Counted from the first letter of the stretch, positions 42,049 to 51,211 are shown. The stretch: DNA of 64,000 nt from Stackebrandtia albiflava (GCF_007994225.1 NZ_VLLL01000006.1:434001-498000), one strand, 5' to 3'. The notes: a model not told the origin generated them from the sequence alone. A program made the numbers and translations.

Positions 42049-43026
42049 GTGACTCGGTCGCCCCGATTCGACGCCTTCGCCAGACGCCTACTGATCACCT
42101 CGGCCGCCGTGTGCGCGGTCGCCGCGCCCGGCGTCGCCGTGGCCGAACCCGACATCCAGACCCTGGAACACCGGCTCGCCGACGTGACCGGGGAACTCGA
42201 CGTCATCGTCGAGGACTACAACCGGCTCGACCAGGAACTGACCGACGTGACGGCCAGGTACACCGAACTGGCCGACGCGATCATCCCGTTGCGTGACCGC
42301 GCCGACGCCGCGGGGGCGCGGATCGGTGACATCGCCGAGGCACTGTACCGGGGCGGCGACACCGCCACCGTGACCTCGCTGCTGTCCGGCAGCCCGGAGA
42401 GCCTGGCAGACCGGTTGACCGTCCTCGACTACCTGGCCCACGACCGCCGCCGCGAACTCGACGCCCTCGTCGACGCCGAGACCGAACTGGAATCCCGGCG
42501 GCTGCTGTTGACCGACCTCACCGAGCGGCGCGGCGAACTCGAGGACCTCAAGACGGACAAGGAGCGGGAGATCTCCGAGGCCGTCACCGAACTCGGGCGC
42601 GCCCGGGCGCAGGCCGTCGGCGCCGGATTCCGGTTCGGCCCGGACCTGGTGCCCCCGCCCGTCCCCGGGGGAGACGCCGGAGCGGCCGGGGTCGCGGTGC
42701 GGTTCGTGCACGGCGCGCTCGGCACCCCCTACCAGTGGGGAGGTTCCGGGCCGGGCGGCTACGACTGCTCGGGGCTGACGAGCGCGGCGTGGAGCAGCGC
42801 CGGTGTGTCACTTCCGCACAGCAGCCAGGGCCAGTACCACGCGGTCGCCCGCATCGACCGCTCCCGGCTCCAACCTGGAGACCTGGTCTTCTACTACGGG
42901 GACCTTCGGCATGTCGGCATGTACGTCGGTGACGGCAAGATCATTCACGCGCCGACCGCCGGACAGCCGGTGCAGGTGGCGCCGATCGACCAGATGCCCG
43001 TCCAGGGCTACGGCCGCCCCGGGTGA
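42049..43026 (+). CDS. secreted NlpC/P60 cell-wall hydrolase with coiled coil
   Basis: 325 residues, a paralogue of the preceding protein in design. Signal peptide (about 1-36, AVAAPGVAVA), a coiled-coil region (about 40-200), a Pro/Gly linker, and an NlpC/P60 domain with catalytic Cys in YDCSGLTSAAW, His in LRHVGMYVGDG and IIHAPT. AGGAGG lies six bases before the GTG. No riboswitch is visible in the 140-base gap before it, so its control differs from that of its neighbour. Confidence 0.92.
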   Translation: MTRSPRFDAFARRLLITSAAVCAVAAPGVAVAEPDIQTLEHRLADVTGELDVIVEDYNRLDQELTDVTARYTELADAIIPLRDRADAAGARIGDIAEALYRGGDTATVTSLLSGSPESLADRLTVLDYLAHDRRRELDALVDAETELESRRLLLTDLTERRGELEDLKTDKEREISEAVTELGRARAQAVGAGFRFGPDLVPPPVPGGDAGAAGVAVRFVHGALGTPYQWGGSGPGGYDCSGLTSAAWSSAGVSLPHSSQGQYHAVARIDRSRLQPGDLVFYYGDLRHVGMYVGDGKIIHAPTAGQPVQVAPIDQMPVQGYGRPG

Positions 43027-43247
43027 CGGCGCCGGAGCCGACCCGGTGAAACCGGCGCGTCGGGTCGGCGACCGTCCTATGATGCCGCGGTGATCCGCGC
43101 CGGCGACCGTCCGGCGTGGAACCCCGTAGATTCCCGGGTTTCCTCCGTGGCCGTGCGCATGCACAACTACGGTGAAAAGTGACTGTGCGGATTCACAGCG
43201 TGATCGGCACGCCTCTGTCAACCGGCAACTTCAGGGGGAGAACACAC

Positions 43248-43904
43248 ATGCACATCACTTCTCGCAAGGTGGCCACGCTCGTCATCGCGAGTGCGGCCGG
43301 ACTCGCCGCGCTCGGGCTGGCCTCACCGGCCATGGCGGAACCGAGCGCGAGCCAGACCGGCCCGGCGTCTTGCGTCGCGACACCGGCCGACCCGAGCGTC
43401 CAGGACCCGGCGGTGGACCCGGCGGTTCAGGACCCGGCCGTTCAGGACCCGGCCGTCCAGGACCCGGCCGTTCAGGATCCGGCGGTTCAGGACCCATCCG
43501 GACAGCGGTCCGCGGCCGGTCGTTTCGTGGAGCAGCCCGGTTCGCCCGCCGAGGCGGCTCCCGCTCCGGACCTCGGCGGAGCGGTTCCGGCACCGGCACC
43601 GGCGCCGAACAACCCGTGCCCGGCCGCGCCCGCCGACCCGGGCGCCATACCGGCCGACCCGGGCGCCGTGCCTGCGGATCCGGGTGCGGTTCCGGCCGAC
43701 CCGGGTGCAGTGCCCGCGGATCCGGGCGCGATCCCGGCCGACCCCGGTGCGGTTCCGGCGGACCCGGGTGCCGTTCCGGCGGACCCCGGTGCCGTTCCGG
43801 CGGACCCGGGTGCCGTTCCGGCGGACCCGGGCGCTGTCCCCGCCGACCCGGGTGCCGTGCCCGCCGACCCGGCCGCGCCCGTGCCGCTGGCGGACCCGAG
43901 CTGA
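43248..43904 (+). CDS. secreted repeat protein (PADPGA heptads)
   Basis: 218 residues. Signal peptide MHITSRKVATLVIASAAG through PAMA (about 1-28). The mature chain has two repeat blocks: about seven VQDPA pentapeptides (about 46-80) and eleven PADPGA(V/I) heptapeptides (about 128-205). Synonymous codons vary between repeats, which points to selection at the protein level. Two Cys could pair. Such Pro/Asp/Ala rods may span or bind the cell wall, as inference only. GGGGGAG precedes the ATG. Confidence 0.75.
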   Translation: MHITSRKVATLVIASAAGLAALGLASPAMAEPSASQTGPASCVATPADPSVQDPAVDPAVQDPAVQDPAVQDPAVQDPAVQDPSGQRSAAGRFVEQPGSPAEAAPAPDLGGAVPAPAPAPNNPCPAAPADPGAIPADPGAVPADPGAVPADPGAVPADPGAIPADPGAVPADPGAVPADPGAVPADPGAVPADPGAVPADPGAVPADPAAPVPLADPS

Positions 43905-43928
43905 CGGCGACGTTCACCGCACGACGGC

Positions 43929-43967
43929 GTGAGGGCCGGAAGACCACACTGGTCTTCCGGCCCTCAC
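43929..43967. terminator. bidirectional terminator between convergent genes
   Basis: A perfect 17-bp stem GTGAGGGCCGGAAGACC / GGTCTTCCGGCCCTCAC with the loop ACACT. Confidence 0.9.
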
Positions 43968-43983
43968 GCGTGTCCGGGTGACG

Positions 43984-45630
43984 TCACATGGACGGGAGGT
44001 CCGGGGTGGCGCCGTGTCCACTGTCGGGGTCGATCCGGACCCGGGAGCCGGTGCCGCCCTGCTGCCACGGATGCGGGCCCTCCAACGGCCGGTAGTTGAC
44101 GCCCAGGGCGTCGAGCCTGGTCAGGTGGTGCGTGATCCGGTCGCCCAGCGGGTGGGAGCGGCGGGTCTCCGAAGCGCTCCAACCGATCTCCGCGATCGCG
44201 GCGAGCCGGGGGAACGCGGCGTACTCGACGGCGCGGGGGGTCTGAAGGTACTCCGACCACAGTTGCGCCTGCACACCGAGGACGAGCGAGTCGTCGACAC
44301 CCTCGGGAACCGGTTCGAAACCGGCGACCTTCTCCAGCGTGATGACCTGGTCCTCGTGGATGTGCAGCGGCTCCTCCGGCAGGTCGGAGGCGTAGTAGTT
44401 GAGGTAGGTCGCCTGTACCGGCGCCACGACCACCCGGTGGCCCTTGGCCGCCGCCTTCGCGGCGATCGCGAAGTCCCGCCACACCATCACGACGGCGTCG
44501 GAGGGTGCCCCGCCGTCCATGATCTCGTCCCAGCCCACGATGGACCTGCCCTGCGCGGCGAGGTGTTCGGCGAAGCGCGCGGTGAACCAGGACTGCAACA
44601 GGTCCGGTCCGGCCAGGCCGAGTTCGGTGGCGCGTTCCCGGGCGGCGGTGCTCTCCCGCCATTCGGTGCGGGGCACCTCGTCACCGCCGATGTGGATGAC
44701 CTTGGACGGGAAGATCGACGTCACGGTGTCGAGGACGTCACGGCAGAAGCCCAGCGCCTCCTCGGTCGGGGCGAGTATCTCGGAGAAGATCCCGAACGTG
44801 GTGGCGACCGGTTTGCGTTCACCGGTGTTGCCCAGTTCCGGGTAGGCGGCGAGGACCGACCGGACGTGGCCGGGCAGGTCGATCTCCGGGACCACCGTCA
44901 TGCCCTGGGCGGCGGCGTAGGCGACCACCTCGCGCATGTCGTCACCGGTGTAGTAGCCGCCGTGCGGGGTGCCGTCGTATCCCCTGGCGTCCAGGGCGTG
45001 CCCGACGACGGTCTCGGTCCGCCAGGCCCCGATCTCGGTGAGCTTGGGCCAACCGGGGATCTCCAGCCGCCAGCCCTGGTCGTCGGTCAGGTGGAGGTGC
45101 AGGGTGTTGAGGTGGTGGAGGGCCGCCAGGTCCACCATGCGCAGCAGGAACTCCTTGGGCACGAAGTGCCGCGCGGTGTCCACCATGACGCCGCGCCACG
45201 CGAAGCGGGGTTCGTCCTCGACGACCACCTGGTCCAGCAGGTAGGGCGGGGCCGTCACGACGCCGGACCGGAGCGTGTCGGCGGGCAGCAGTTGCCGGAT
45301 GGTGTGGACGGCCTGGACGAGTCCGGCCGGGTGCGCGGCGGAGACCGCGACGGTGCCGGTGGAGACGTCGAGCCGGTACGCCTCGGCGGCCGTGGTGCCG
45401 TCGTCGGGCCGGTCACCGGTGAGGGTGAACTCCACGACGGAGCCGGCGTCGCCGGCGGCCGGGAGGACGGGGAGCGCGAGCCCGGTGCCGGCGCGCAGCC
45501 GGTCGTGCAGCAGCCAACCCGCGGCGGCCGCGTCGCCGGAGGCCACGATGACGGTGTCGCCGTCGAGCCGGAACGGCTCGCCGTCCCGTGCGGTCAGCGA
45601 GTTCGGCTGCGGAATCAGGGATGGGGACAT
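43984..45630 (-). CDS. beta-N-acetylhexosaminidase (GH20)
   Basis: 548 residues. An N-terminal GH20b-like domain (about 1-125) is followed by the GH20 barrel (about 130-480), with FAWRGVMVDTARHFVP, HLHLTDDQGWRLEI and the catalytic Asp-Glu pair in VIHIGGDEVP at about residues 305-314. It should remove terminal GlcNAc or GalNAc from chitin or peptidoglycan fragments. There is no signal peptide, so it probably works in the cytoplasm on imported or recycled sugars. GAGG lies five bases before the chosen ATG. Confidence 0.92.
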   Translation of the reverse strand: MSPSLIPQPNSLTARDGEPFRLDGDTVIVASGDAAAAGWLLHDRLRAGTGLALPVLPAAGDAGSVVEFTLTGDRPDDGTTAAEAYRLDVSTGTVAVSAAHPAGLVQAVHTIRQLLPADTLRSGVVTAPPYLLDQVVVEDEPRFAWRGVMVDTARHFVPKEFLLRMVDLAALHHLNTLHLHLTDDQGWRLEIPGWPKLTEIGAWRTETVVGHALDARGYDGTPHGGYYTGDDMREVVAYAAAQGMTVVPEIDLPGHVRSVLAAYPELGNTGERKPVATTFGIFSEILAPTEEALGFCRDVLDTVTSIFPSKVIHIGGDEVPRTEWRESTAARERATELGLAGPDLLQSWFTARFAEHLAAQGRSIVGWDEIMDGGAPSDAVVMVWRDFAIAAKAAAKGHRVVVAPVQATYLNYYASDLPEEPLHIHEDQVITLEKVAGFEPVPEGVDDSLVLGVQAQLWSEYLQTPRAVEYAAFPRLAAIAEIGWSASETRRSHPLGDRITHHLTRLDALGVNYRPLEGPHPWQQGGTGSRVRIDPDSGHGATPDLPSM

Positions 45631-45776
45631 GTGAACCTCACTGGCGTCGTCGACAGGTGCCGTTCGGGCCACCGTACGACACGGATCCCGGGAAATCCAT
45701 AGCCGGAAACGAAATGGTTCAGAATGTGAAAAATTCAGTCACCGCCCGCTCCCACCTGGTGGCAAGCGGTTGCGTT

Positions 45777-45817
45777 CGGTGGCGGCGGTCCGCCCTCCCG
45801 TTCCCGGACCGCCACCG
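45777..45817 (-). terminator. terminator of the coiled-coil gene
   Basis: Arms CGGTGGCGGCGGTCCG and CGGACCGCCACCG lie directly beyond the stop codon of the gene on the minus strand. Confidence 0.7.
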
Positions 45818-45819
45818 GC

Positions 45820-47073
45820 TCAACTGATCACCGGAATGTGCTGGGTCGGGGTCTCGACCTCGAAGTTCCGGCGGGGCGGGTTGATCGGGACGGGCTCGGA
45901 GGCGACGTCGCCGCTCAGCGCCAGCAGGTCTCCCGCGACGGTGCCCAACTGCCGCCGCAGGTCGTCCAGGTTGGAACTGACCGACGCCTTGCGCTGCTGG
46001 AGCACCTCCACCTCGTTTCGCAGTGGTATGACCATCTCCTCGGCCCGCGTCTTGGCCTCGGCGCGCAGCCGTGCCGCCTCCTCCCTGGCCTCCGCGAGCA
46101 GGGTCGCCACGGTGTGCTTGGCCTGTTCACTCAGTTCGGCGGCCTTGCGGTCGGCCTCCGCCTCGCGGTCCTCGGCGCGCTGCCCGCTCTCCCGGGAACG
46201 CTGTTCCGCCAGCGACCACCGCTGTTCCGCCTCGGTGACGATGCGTTGGGCCGCGGTGACCGCCGCGGCGTGCCGCTGGGAGTGGTCGCGTTCGGCCTGT
46301 TCGCGTCGTTCCGCCTGTTCCAGCGCGAGGTTCTGGAGTTTCGTCTGCCGGGCGTCGGCCGCCTCGGAGAGCAGGGCGGCGGCGGCCGCCCGCTGCTCGT
46401 CGGCCTCCCGGGCGGCGGTGGAACGCAGCTGGGTCGCCTCGCGTTCGACGGTCGCGCGGTTGACGGCGATCTCCCGCTCCACGCTCGCCTTCAGTTCGGA
46501 GACCTCCTGGGCGGCCTGGCCCCGGCGCTGTTCGACGTCGCGGATCGCGTCGGCGCGGGCGAGGTCGTAGTCGCGGCGGGCGGAGTCGCGCAGGTCGGTG
46601 GTCTCCGCCTTGGCGGTGGACGTCAGTTCGGTGGAGTCGCGTTGGGCCGTGGAGGTGATGAGGGCGGCCTCCCGTTGGGCGGCCTCGACGATCTTGCTCG
46701 CCTCCACGCTCGCGACCGCGCGGATCGAGGCGGCCTCCCGTCGGGCGTCGGCGCGCTGTTCGTCGGCGTCGCGTTCCGAGGCGCGCAGTACCTTCTCGAC
46801 CCGGGCGCCGAGGCCGGCGAGGGTGGGCTGCTCGTTCTCGGCGATCTGGGCGGCGCCGTCGGCGAGGCGGCGTTCCAGGTTGTCGATGCGCTCCTCGGTG
46901 CGGCGCAGCAGGGTGCGGGCTTCGCCGAGTTTCGTCTCGGCCTCGGATCGGGAGGTTTCGGCGGCCTTGATGGCGGTGGCCATGCGGCGGGCGTGGCCGT
47001 CGACGTGTGCGCGGTCGAATCCGCGCATGGCTACGGAGAAGTCGGTGGCGGAGGGATCGAAAAAGTTTGACAT
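45820..47073 (-). CDS. DivIVA/Scy-like coiled-coil protein
   Basis: 417 residues. The first 35 residues (TDFSVAMRGFDRAHVDGHA) match the DivIVA membrane-binding N-terminus, in which Arg-Gly-Phe-Asp contacts the lipid. The rest is almost entirely coiled coil with Ala/Glu/Arg repeats (REAASIRAVASVEASKIVEA and similar), as in Scy/FilP or cellulose-binding-like proteins of mycelial actinobacteria. It probably supports polar growth or septum placement. Starts at 47079 or 47124 are also possible. Single gene. Confidence 0.8.
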   Translation of the reverse strand: MSNFFDPSATDFSVAMRGFDRAHVDGHARRMATAIKAAETSRSEAETKLGEARTLLRRTEERIDNLERRLADGAAQIAENEQPTLAGLGARVEKVLRASERDADEQRADARREAASIRAVASVEASKIVEAAQREAALITSTAQRDSTELTSTAKAETTDLRDSARRDYDLARADAIRDVEQRRGQAAQEVSELKASVEREIAVNRATVEREATQLRSTAAREADEQRAAAAALLSEAADARQTKLQNLALEQAERREQAERDHSQRHAAAVTAAQRIVTEAEQRWSLAEQRSRESGQRAEDREAEADRKAAELSEQAKHTVATLLAEAREEAARLRAEAKTRAEEMVIPLRNEVEVLQQRKASVSSNLDDLRRQLGTVAGDLLALSGDVASEPVPINPPRRNFEVETPTQHIPVIS

Positions 47074-47204
47074 GTCCATCCATATGTGGTTAAACGGTGC
47101 AATTCGCTGATTCGCCATCATCACATCCGGAAACGGACGGGAACGGCTGCGACGCGCCGATTACCACATCGTGTGGGCTCTTCGCGGAAGACGCGATTAT
47201 CATT

Positions 47205-47222
47205 GTCCGTCGCAAAACGGAC
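47205..47222 (-). terminator. short hairpin after the crcB pair
   Basis: GTCCGT / ACGGAC stem with CGCAAA loop, just beyond the second crcB stop on the minus strand. Confidence 0.45.
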
Positions 47223-47228
47223 GAGACG

Positions 47229-47603
47229 TCACCAAAGCGGCAAATCGGCGAGCAGTCGGCCCGTCAGGTCACCCAGGACCACCGCGGCGATTCCCGCCCC
47301 CGACGACAGCACCACGTTCCACACCGCCGCGCGCGGCGCGCCCTCCCGCCACAGCCGAAGGGTCTGGTCGGCGAAGGTGGAGAACGTCGTGAGCGCCCCG
47401 AACAACCCGGCCGTCACGCCGGTGGCCACGACCCCGGAGGCTCCGGCGGCCACCACGGCGGCCAGCCCGAACGCGCCCGCGCAGTTGACGAGCATGACGC
47501 CCCAGGGGAACCCGGTGGCGCCCCGGCCGTGCAGCCGGTGGTCGGCCCAGTAGCGCAGCGGGCCGCCGATCGCCGCGCCGATCACGATCGCCAGTACCGT
47601 CAC
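47229..47603 (-). CDS. crcB: fluoride channel subunit (second of pair)
   Basis: 124 residues with four hydrophobic helices. The Fluc hallmarks are present: GGPLRYWADHRL near the N-terminus, the pore motif LVNCAGAFGLA (conserved Asn) and LFGALTTFSTFADQTL with the Phe-box/Thr-Phe track. It exports fluoride as a dual-topology channel; with two genes, the pair probably forms a heterodimer. The GTG start overlaps the stop of the first gene (GTGA). Confidence 0.93.
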   Translation of the reverse strand: MTVLAIVIGAAIGGPLRYWADHRLHGRGATGFPWGVMLVNCAGAFGLAAVVAAGASGVVATGVTAGLFGALTTFSTFADQTLRLWREGAPRAAVWNVVLSSGAGIAAVVLGDLTGRLLADLPLW

Positions 47604-48079
47604 CGCCGGCTCCGTCCCGCCCGTCGCGCGAGGCCGTCGCCCAGCCACGCCGCCGCCAGTCCGGTGAACAGGGTGACCGCCAGGTAGAGGCCGGCGCGCC
47701 AGGGTGCCGCGTCGGCCAGTGCCACGGCCTGGGTCGCGTAACCCGAGAAGGTCGTGAATCCGCCGAGCAGCCCGACGCCGAGCAGCGGCCGCAGCCATCC
47801 GGGGACCGGTCGCGTCGCGGCCAGGCCGGTCAACACTCCGATGAGGAGGCACCCGGCGACGTTGACGCCGAAGGTCGGCCACGGGATCGCGCCGACGGGT
47901 ACCGGCCAGGCGAGTTCGATCCCGTACCGGGCGAGCGCGCCGGCGACGGCACCGAGGGCGACGAGCGGCACGGCGGTCGCGTGGCGCGGCGTGCCGCCGC
48001 CGGGGCGGGCGGGCGCGGTGTCGACGGGCACCCGGTCATCCTGCCACCGGGTGCGGTCGTCGTCGGCGCGCCCGGCCAC
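47600..48079 (-). CDS. crcB: fluoride channel subunit (first of pair)
   Basis: 159 residues. After a 35-residue cytoplasmic leader come four helices with GALARYGIEL, FGVNVAGCLLIGVLTG and GFTTFSGYATQAV, the Fluc/CrcB motifs. It pairs with the next gene. A later GTG start at 48031 would remove the leader. No fluoride riboswitch is visible upstream; a TATCTATT patch about five bases before the GTG may be the -10 of a leaderless mRNA. Confidence 0.92.
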   Translation of the reverse strand: MAGRADDDRTRWQDDRVPVDTAPARPGGGTPRHATAVPLVALGAVAGALARYGIELAWPVPVGAIPWPTFGVNVAGCLLIGVLTGLAATRPVPGWLRPLLGVGLLGGFTTFSGYATQAVALADAAPWRAGLYLAVTLFTGLAAAWLGDGLARRAGRSRR

Positions 48080-48211
48080 CCCGAATAGATAAGAAGGATT
48101 TAAATATCGCGTTCAGTGCTTGACATGTCACGTGCCGCCTGGGACAAAAGGTGTGATCGGGCGAACCCGGTCGAAACCCTCACCAATGGACCTCCACCCC
48201 CGAGGAGCACC

Positions 48212-48982
48212 ATGAAACCGTTCCGCCTGTGGCGGCGACTCGTGCCCGTCGCGGTGATCGCCACCGCCGCGCTCGCGGTCGGCGCCGCCCCCACCGCGCA
48301 CGCCGACGTCACCGTGTCCCAGCACCACGGCGACGTCGGCACCGACATCGTCGGCGGCGGCACCGTCACCGAACCCAAGCCCTGGATCGCCGCCCTGTAC
48401 AACAACGGCGGCTTCACCTGCACCGCCAGCCAGATCGGCGCGCAGTGGATCATCACCGCCGCCCACTGCGTGGAGGGGTCCGGCGCCTACTCGGTCAGGA
48501 TCGGCTCCCTGTCGCGCAGCGGCGGCGGCACCGTCGTCACCGTCTCGGAGAAACACCTGCACCCCGAGTACGCCTGGCCGAACAACGACATCGCCCTGCT
48601 CCGGCTCAGCCAGTCGTTCCCCAACAGCTACGCGCCGATGGCCACCTCGGCCGACCTGTCCACCGGTCAGGCGTCCACCATCTACGGTTGGGGCTCCGAA
48701 CAGCCCGACTGGGGTGGCACCCTCCCCGACCGGCTGAAGTACTCCGACGGCAACACCACCACCCAGTGGTGTGACACGCCCGGTGTCATCTGCATGATGG
48801 GTGACGGCGGCGTCGCCGGCGGCGACTCCGGCGGCCCCGGGTTCGTCGCCAGCGCCCAGACCGGGCGATACGTCCTCGCCGGTGTCTGCGCGATCGGCCA
48901 CGTCCCCGCCGACACCCGTTGGGGCGGCTACACCTCCATCCCCCACAACGCGACCTGGATCAATCAGGTGAGCGGACTGTGA
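48212..48982 (+). CDS. secreted trypsin-like serine protease (S1)
   Basis: 256 residues. Signal peptide about 1-31 (cleavage near AHA), a short propeptide, then mature protease starting near IVGGGTV. The catalytic triad is complete: His in ITAAHCV, Asp in NNDIALLRL and Ser in GGDSGGPGF. Two disulphides are likely. The activation site and S1 pocket cannot be judged fully, but the fold is intact. GAGGAG lies before the ATG. TTGACA lies at 48120. Terminator at 48988. Confidence 0.92.
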   Translation: MKPFRLWRRLVPVAVIATAALAVGAAPTAHADVTVSQHHGDVGTDIVGGGTVTEPKPWIAALYNNGGFTCTASQIGAQWIITAAHCVEGSGAYSVRIGSLSRSGGGTVVTVSEKHLHPEYAWPNNDIALLRLSQSFPNSYAPMATSADLSTGQASTIYGWGSEQPDWGGTLPDRLKYSDGNTTTQWCDTPGVICMMGDGGVAGGDSGGPGFVASAQTGRYVLAGVCAIGHVPADTRWGGYTSIPHNATWINQVSGL

Positions 48983-48987
48983 ACCCC

Positions 48988-49019
48988 GTGCCGGGTACCG
49001 GCCGCCCGGTACCCGGCAC
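48988..49019 (+). terminator. terminator after the trypsin-like gene
   Basis: A perfect 14-bp stem GTGCCGGGTACCGG / CCGGTACCCGGCAC with a short loop, six bases after the stop. Confidence 0.85.
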
Positions 49020-49426
49020 GAGTACTGCTGGACCGGGGTGACTCCCGCCGGGCCGATCCGGCCGCCGAGTTCGCCAGACCGCCGTCGCGGGCCGTGCCGT
49101 TCGCGTTGCGCGGCCACCTCTCCGGCTCCGACTCCCCGACACCGTGGGCGGCCCGGGTGTCGCGGCACCACCTCCCCTGGGTGAATGTCCCGGCTCGGCA
49201 CCCCCGCGGACCCGTCCGGCGGGCACCGGAGCGCCCGACCGGGCAACCGGCTACTGGAGATCCTGCGGTTCTTCGCCGGTGACCGGCCACCGGGACGGCC
49301 CGGCTTCGGCTCACCGGCGGTGACCGCGCCCTCCGAAGCGACCGTCACAACCCGGACCGGATGACACGGGACGGTTTCAGGGTTGAATCCGGGTGTCACC
49401 CGACGGCGGTGACCACCATCCGCTCC
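49020..49426. other. intergenic stretch without a recognised gene
   Basis: About 400 bases of GC-rich DNA. Short open frames exist on both strands but none has a ribosome site or a recognisable product. A degraded gene cannot be excluded. Confidence 0.4.
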
Positions 49427-49478
49427 TAGCGTTGAAGGCATGCCACCCCCGGTACCCCTGAAAGGCGCGACATGCTGA
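49427..49478 (+). promoter_or_regulatory. leaderless promoter with a 12-codon upstream ORF
   Basis: TAGCGT (49427-49432) is followed by seven bases and an ATG at 49440. This opens the frame MPPPVPLKGATC, whose TGA (49476-49478) overlaps the start of the DUF998 gene at 49472. The leader peptide may couple translation. Confidence 0.45.
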
Positions 49479-50110
49479 CGAAATCGGCGCTCTGGCTCGT
49501 CAGGCTGTCCTTCGGCGGCCTGCTGTTCTCCGCGTCCATCGTCCTGTTGGGACATCTGGGCGCGGACGAGGCGCTGTCGCCGTTCGACAGCACGATCTCC
49601 GCGTACGCCGCGATGGACAGGATGGGGCCGGTCGAGTTCGGGATCCTCGTCGCCGGGCTCGCGAGCCTGGCGCTGCTCGCCGGGATGTACGCCGCCCGGA
49701 TCCGGGTCGGCGGGCCGCTCGCGGCGTCCATGGGCGTCGGCGGCGCCGGATTCCTCATCGCCGCACTGGTCCCCACCGTCGAACCCGGAACCCCGTTCAC
49801 CGCCGCGGCGCAGGTGCACCGGTACGCCGCGATCCTCGGCTGCATGGCGTTCATGCTGGCCGGTCTGCTCCTCATCCGGTTGGCGACCACCGAGGACTGG
49901 ACCGACCTGCGATTCCCGCTCCAGGTCCTCGCGATCGTCTCCACCACCGCCGGACTCGCCGTCACCTACGCCATGTTCTTCGGTGACCGGTTCCTCATCG
50001 GCCTGTACGAGCGGATCCTCGCCGGGACGATCATCGCGACCATGGCACTGGTCGCGACCCGGCTGCTGCGACTGCCCCGGCACGGCCACGCCGCCGTCCG
50101 GCGGCGCTGA
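49472..50110 (+). CDS. DUF998 family membrane protein
   Basis: 212 residues with six hydrophobic segments (about 8-28, 50-70, 80-100, 112-132, 148-170, 178-195), the topology of DUF998. The first loop holds FDSTISAYAAMDRMGP, typical of the family (conserved S-x-Y/A-A). The function is unknown. AAAGGCG lies shortly before the ATG, and a 12-codon leaderless frame overlaps the start. Strong hairpin after the stop. Confidence 0.8.
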   Translation: MLTKSALWLVRLSFGGLLFSASIVLLGHLGADEALSPFDSTISAYAAMDRMGPVEFGILVAGLASLALLAGMYAARIRVGGPLAASMGVGGAGFLIAALVPTVEPGTPFTAAAQVHRYAAILGCMAFMLAGLLLIRLATTEDWTDLRFPLQVLAIVSTTAGLAVTYAMFFGDRFLIGLYERILAGTIIATMALVATRLLRLPRHGHAAVRRR

Positions 50111-50127
50111 CCGTCACGGCGAGACGG

Positions 50128-50162
50128 AACCGCCGCGCGTCCGATCGGGACGCGCGGCGGTT
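50128..50162. terminator. bidirectional terminator
   Basis: A perfect 15-bp stem AACCGCCGCGCGTCC / GGACGCGCGGCGGTT followed by TTC, between convergent genes. Confidence 0.9.
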
Positions 50163-50188
50163 TCACATCGGGCCGGGGGAGCCGACCG

Positions 50189-51211
50189 TCACGGCGTGTC
50201 GGTCTCGTCCTCGAACTCGCCGATGATCTCCTCCAGCAGGTCCTCCAACGCGACCAGCCCGACCACCCGCGTGCCGTCGCCCACCAGGGCGAGCTGGGAC
50301 CGGCGTTGCCGCATCAGGGTGACCGCGCCCGCGACCGTCTGGTCCTCCGCCAGGGTCAACGGCTGCCACATCAGCTCGGCGGCCCCCGTGTCGGCGTCGG
50401 CACGCACCACGTCGCGGATGTGCACCATCCCGACCGGGACGTCACCGTCGACGACGACCAGGCGGGACCGGCCGGTGTCACGACTGGTCGCCTCGATCTC
50501 GACGGCGTCCGCCGACTGCGGCACCGTCACCATCTCCGCGCGCGGGACCATGACGTCGGCCACCGTCGTCGACTGGACCTTCAACGCGCCCGACAGCATC
50601 AGATGCTGCTGCTCCGGAAGGAACCCCTGCTCACGCGACTCCCGCAGCAGGATGCGCAGCTCGTCCGGGCCGTGAGCCTGGGCGGCGGTGTCCTGCGGGG
50701 TCACACCCACGAGGCGGACCAGGCCGTTGGCCATCCCGTTCAACGCCAGCAGCAGCGGCCGCAGCAGCCAGGCGAAACCGCGGAACGGCAACGCCAGCAT
50801 CACCGCCGAGGTCTCCGGGTGCGAAATAGCCCACGACTTCGGCGCCATCTCACCGATCACCATGTGCAGGAACACCACGACGACCAGGGCGATGAGGAAC
50901 GCGATCGCGTACGACGCCTGCTCGGGGATCCCCCAGCTCTGGAACCACGGGTCCAGCAGGTGCGCCAACGCCGGTTCGGCGAGCGCACCCAGACCGACGG
51001 TGCACACCGTGATCCCCAGTTGGGCGCCCGCAAGCATCACGGTCAGTTCGCGGGTGCCGTGCAGCGCGGCCCTCGCCGCGCGGCTGCCGTCGGCGGCCAT
51101 CGTCTCCAACCGGTGCCGCTTGCTGGCGAGCAGCGCGAACTCCGCGGCTACGAAGAACGCGTTCGCGACCAGCAGCAACAGTGACACCACCAGTGCCCAC
51201 ACCGTACTCAC
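50189..51211 (-). CDS. CorC/CNNM-type hemolysin family protein (short form)
   Basis: 340 residues. The N-terminal CNNM membrane domain (about 1-185, three to four helices with FFVAAEFALLASKRHRLE and GEMAPKSWAI) is followed by two CBS domains (about 205-325; VMVPRAEMVTVP and GRSRLVVVDGDVPVG). It lacks the C-terminal CorC_HlyC domain present in its partner. These proteins are linked to Mg/Co efflux or membrane integrity. The GTG start overlaps the stop of the upstream paralogue. Confidence 0.88.
   Translation of the reverse strand: MSTVWALVVSLLLLVANAFFVAAEFALLASKRHRLETMAADGSRAARAALHGTRELTVMLAGAQLGITVCTVGLGALAEPALAHLLDPWFQSWGIPEQASYAIAFLIALVVVVFLHMVIGEMAPKSWAISHPETSAVMLALPFRGFAWLLRPLLLALNGMANGLVRLVGVTPQDTAAQAHGPDELRILLRESREQGFLPEQQHLMLSGALKVQSTTVADVMVPRAEMVTVPQSADAVEIEATSRDTGRSRLVVVDGDVPVGMVHIRDVVRADADTGAAELMWQPLTLAEDQTVAGAVTLMRQRRSQLALVGDGTRVVGLVALEDLLEEIIGEFEDETDTP

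Noticed and set aside
43629-43860. Regular 21-base tandem repeats that could suggest a CRISPR or satellite array
   Set aside because: They are in frame in a secreted protein and encode PADPGA heptads, without spacers.
48080-48115. Fluoride riboswitch before the crcB pair
   Set aside because: The expected conserved GGNGATGG/pseudoknot blocks are not visible in the short AT-rich leader.
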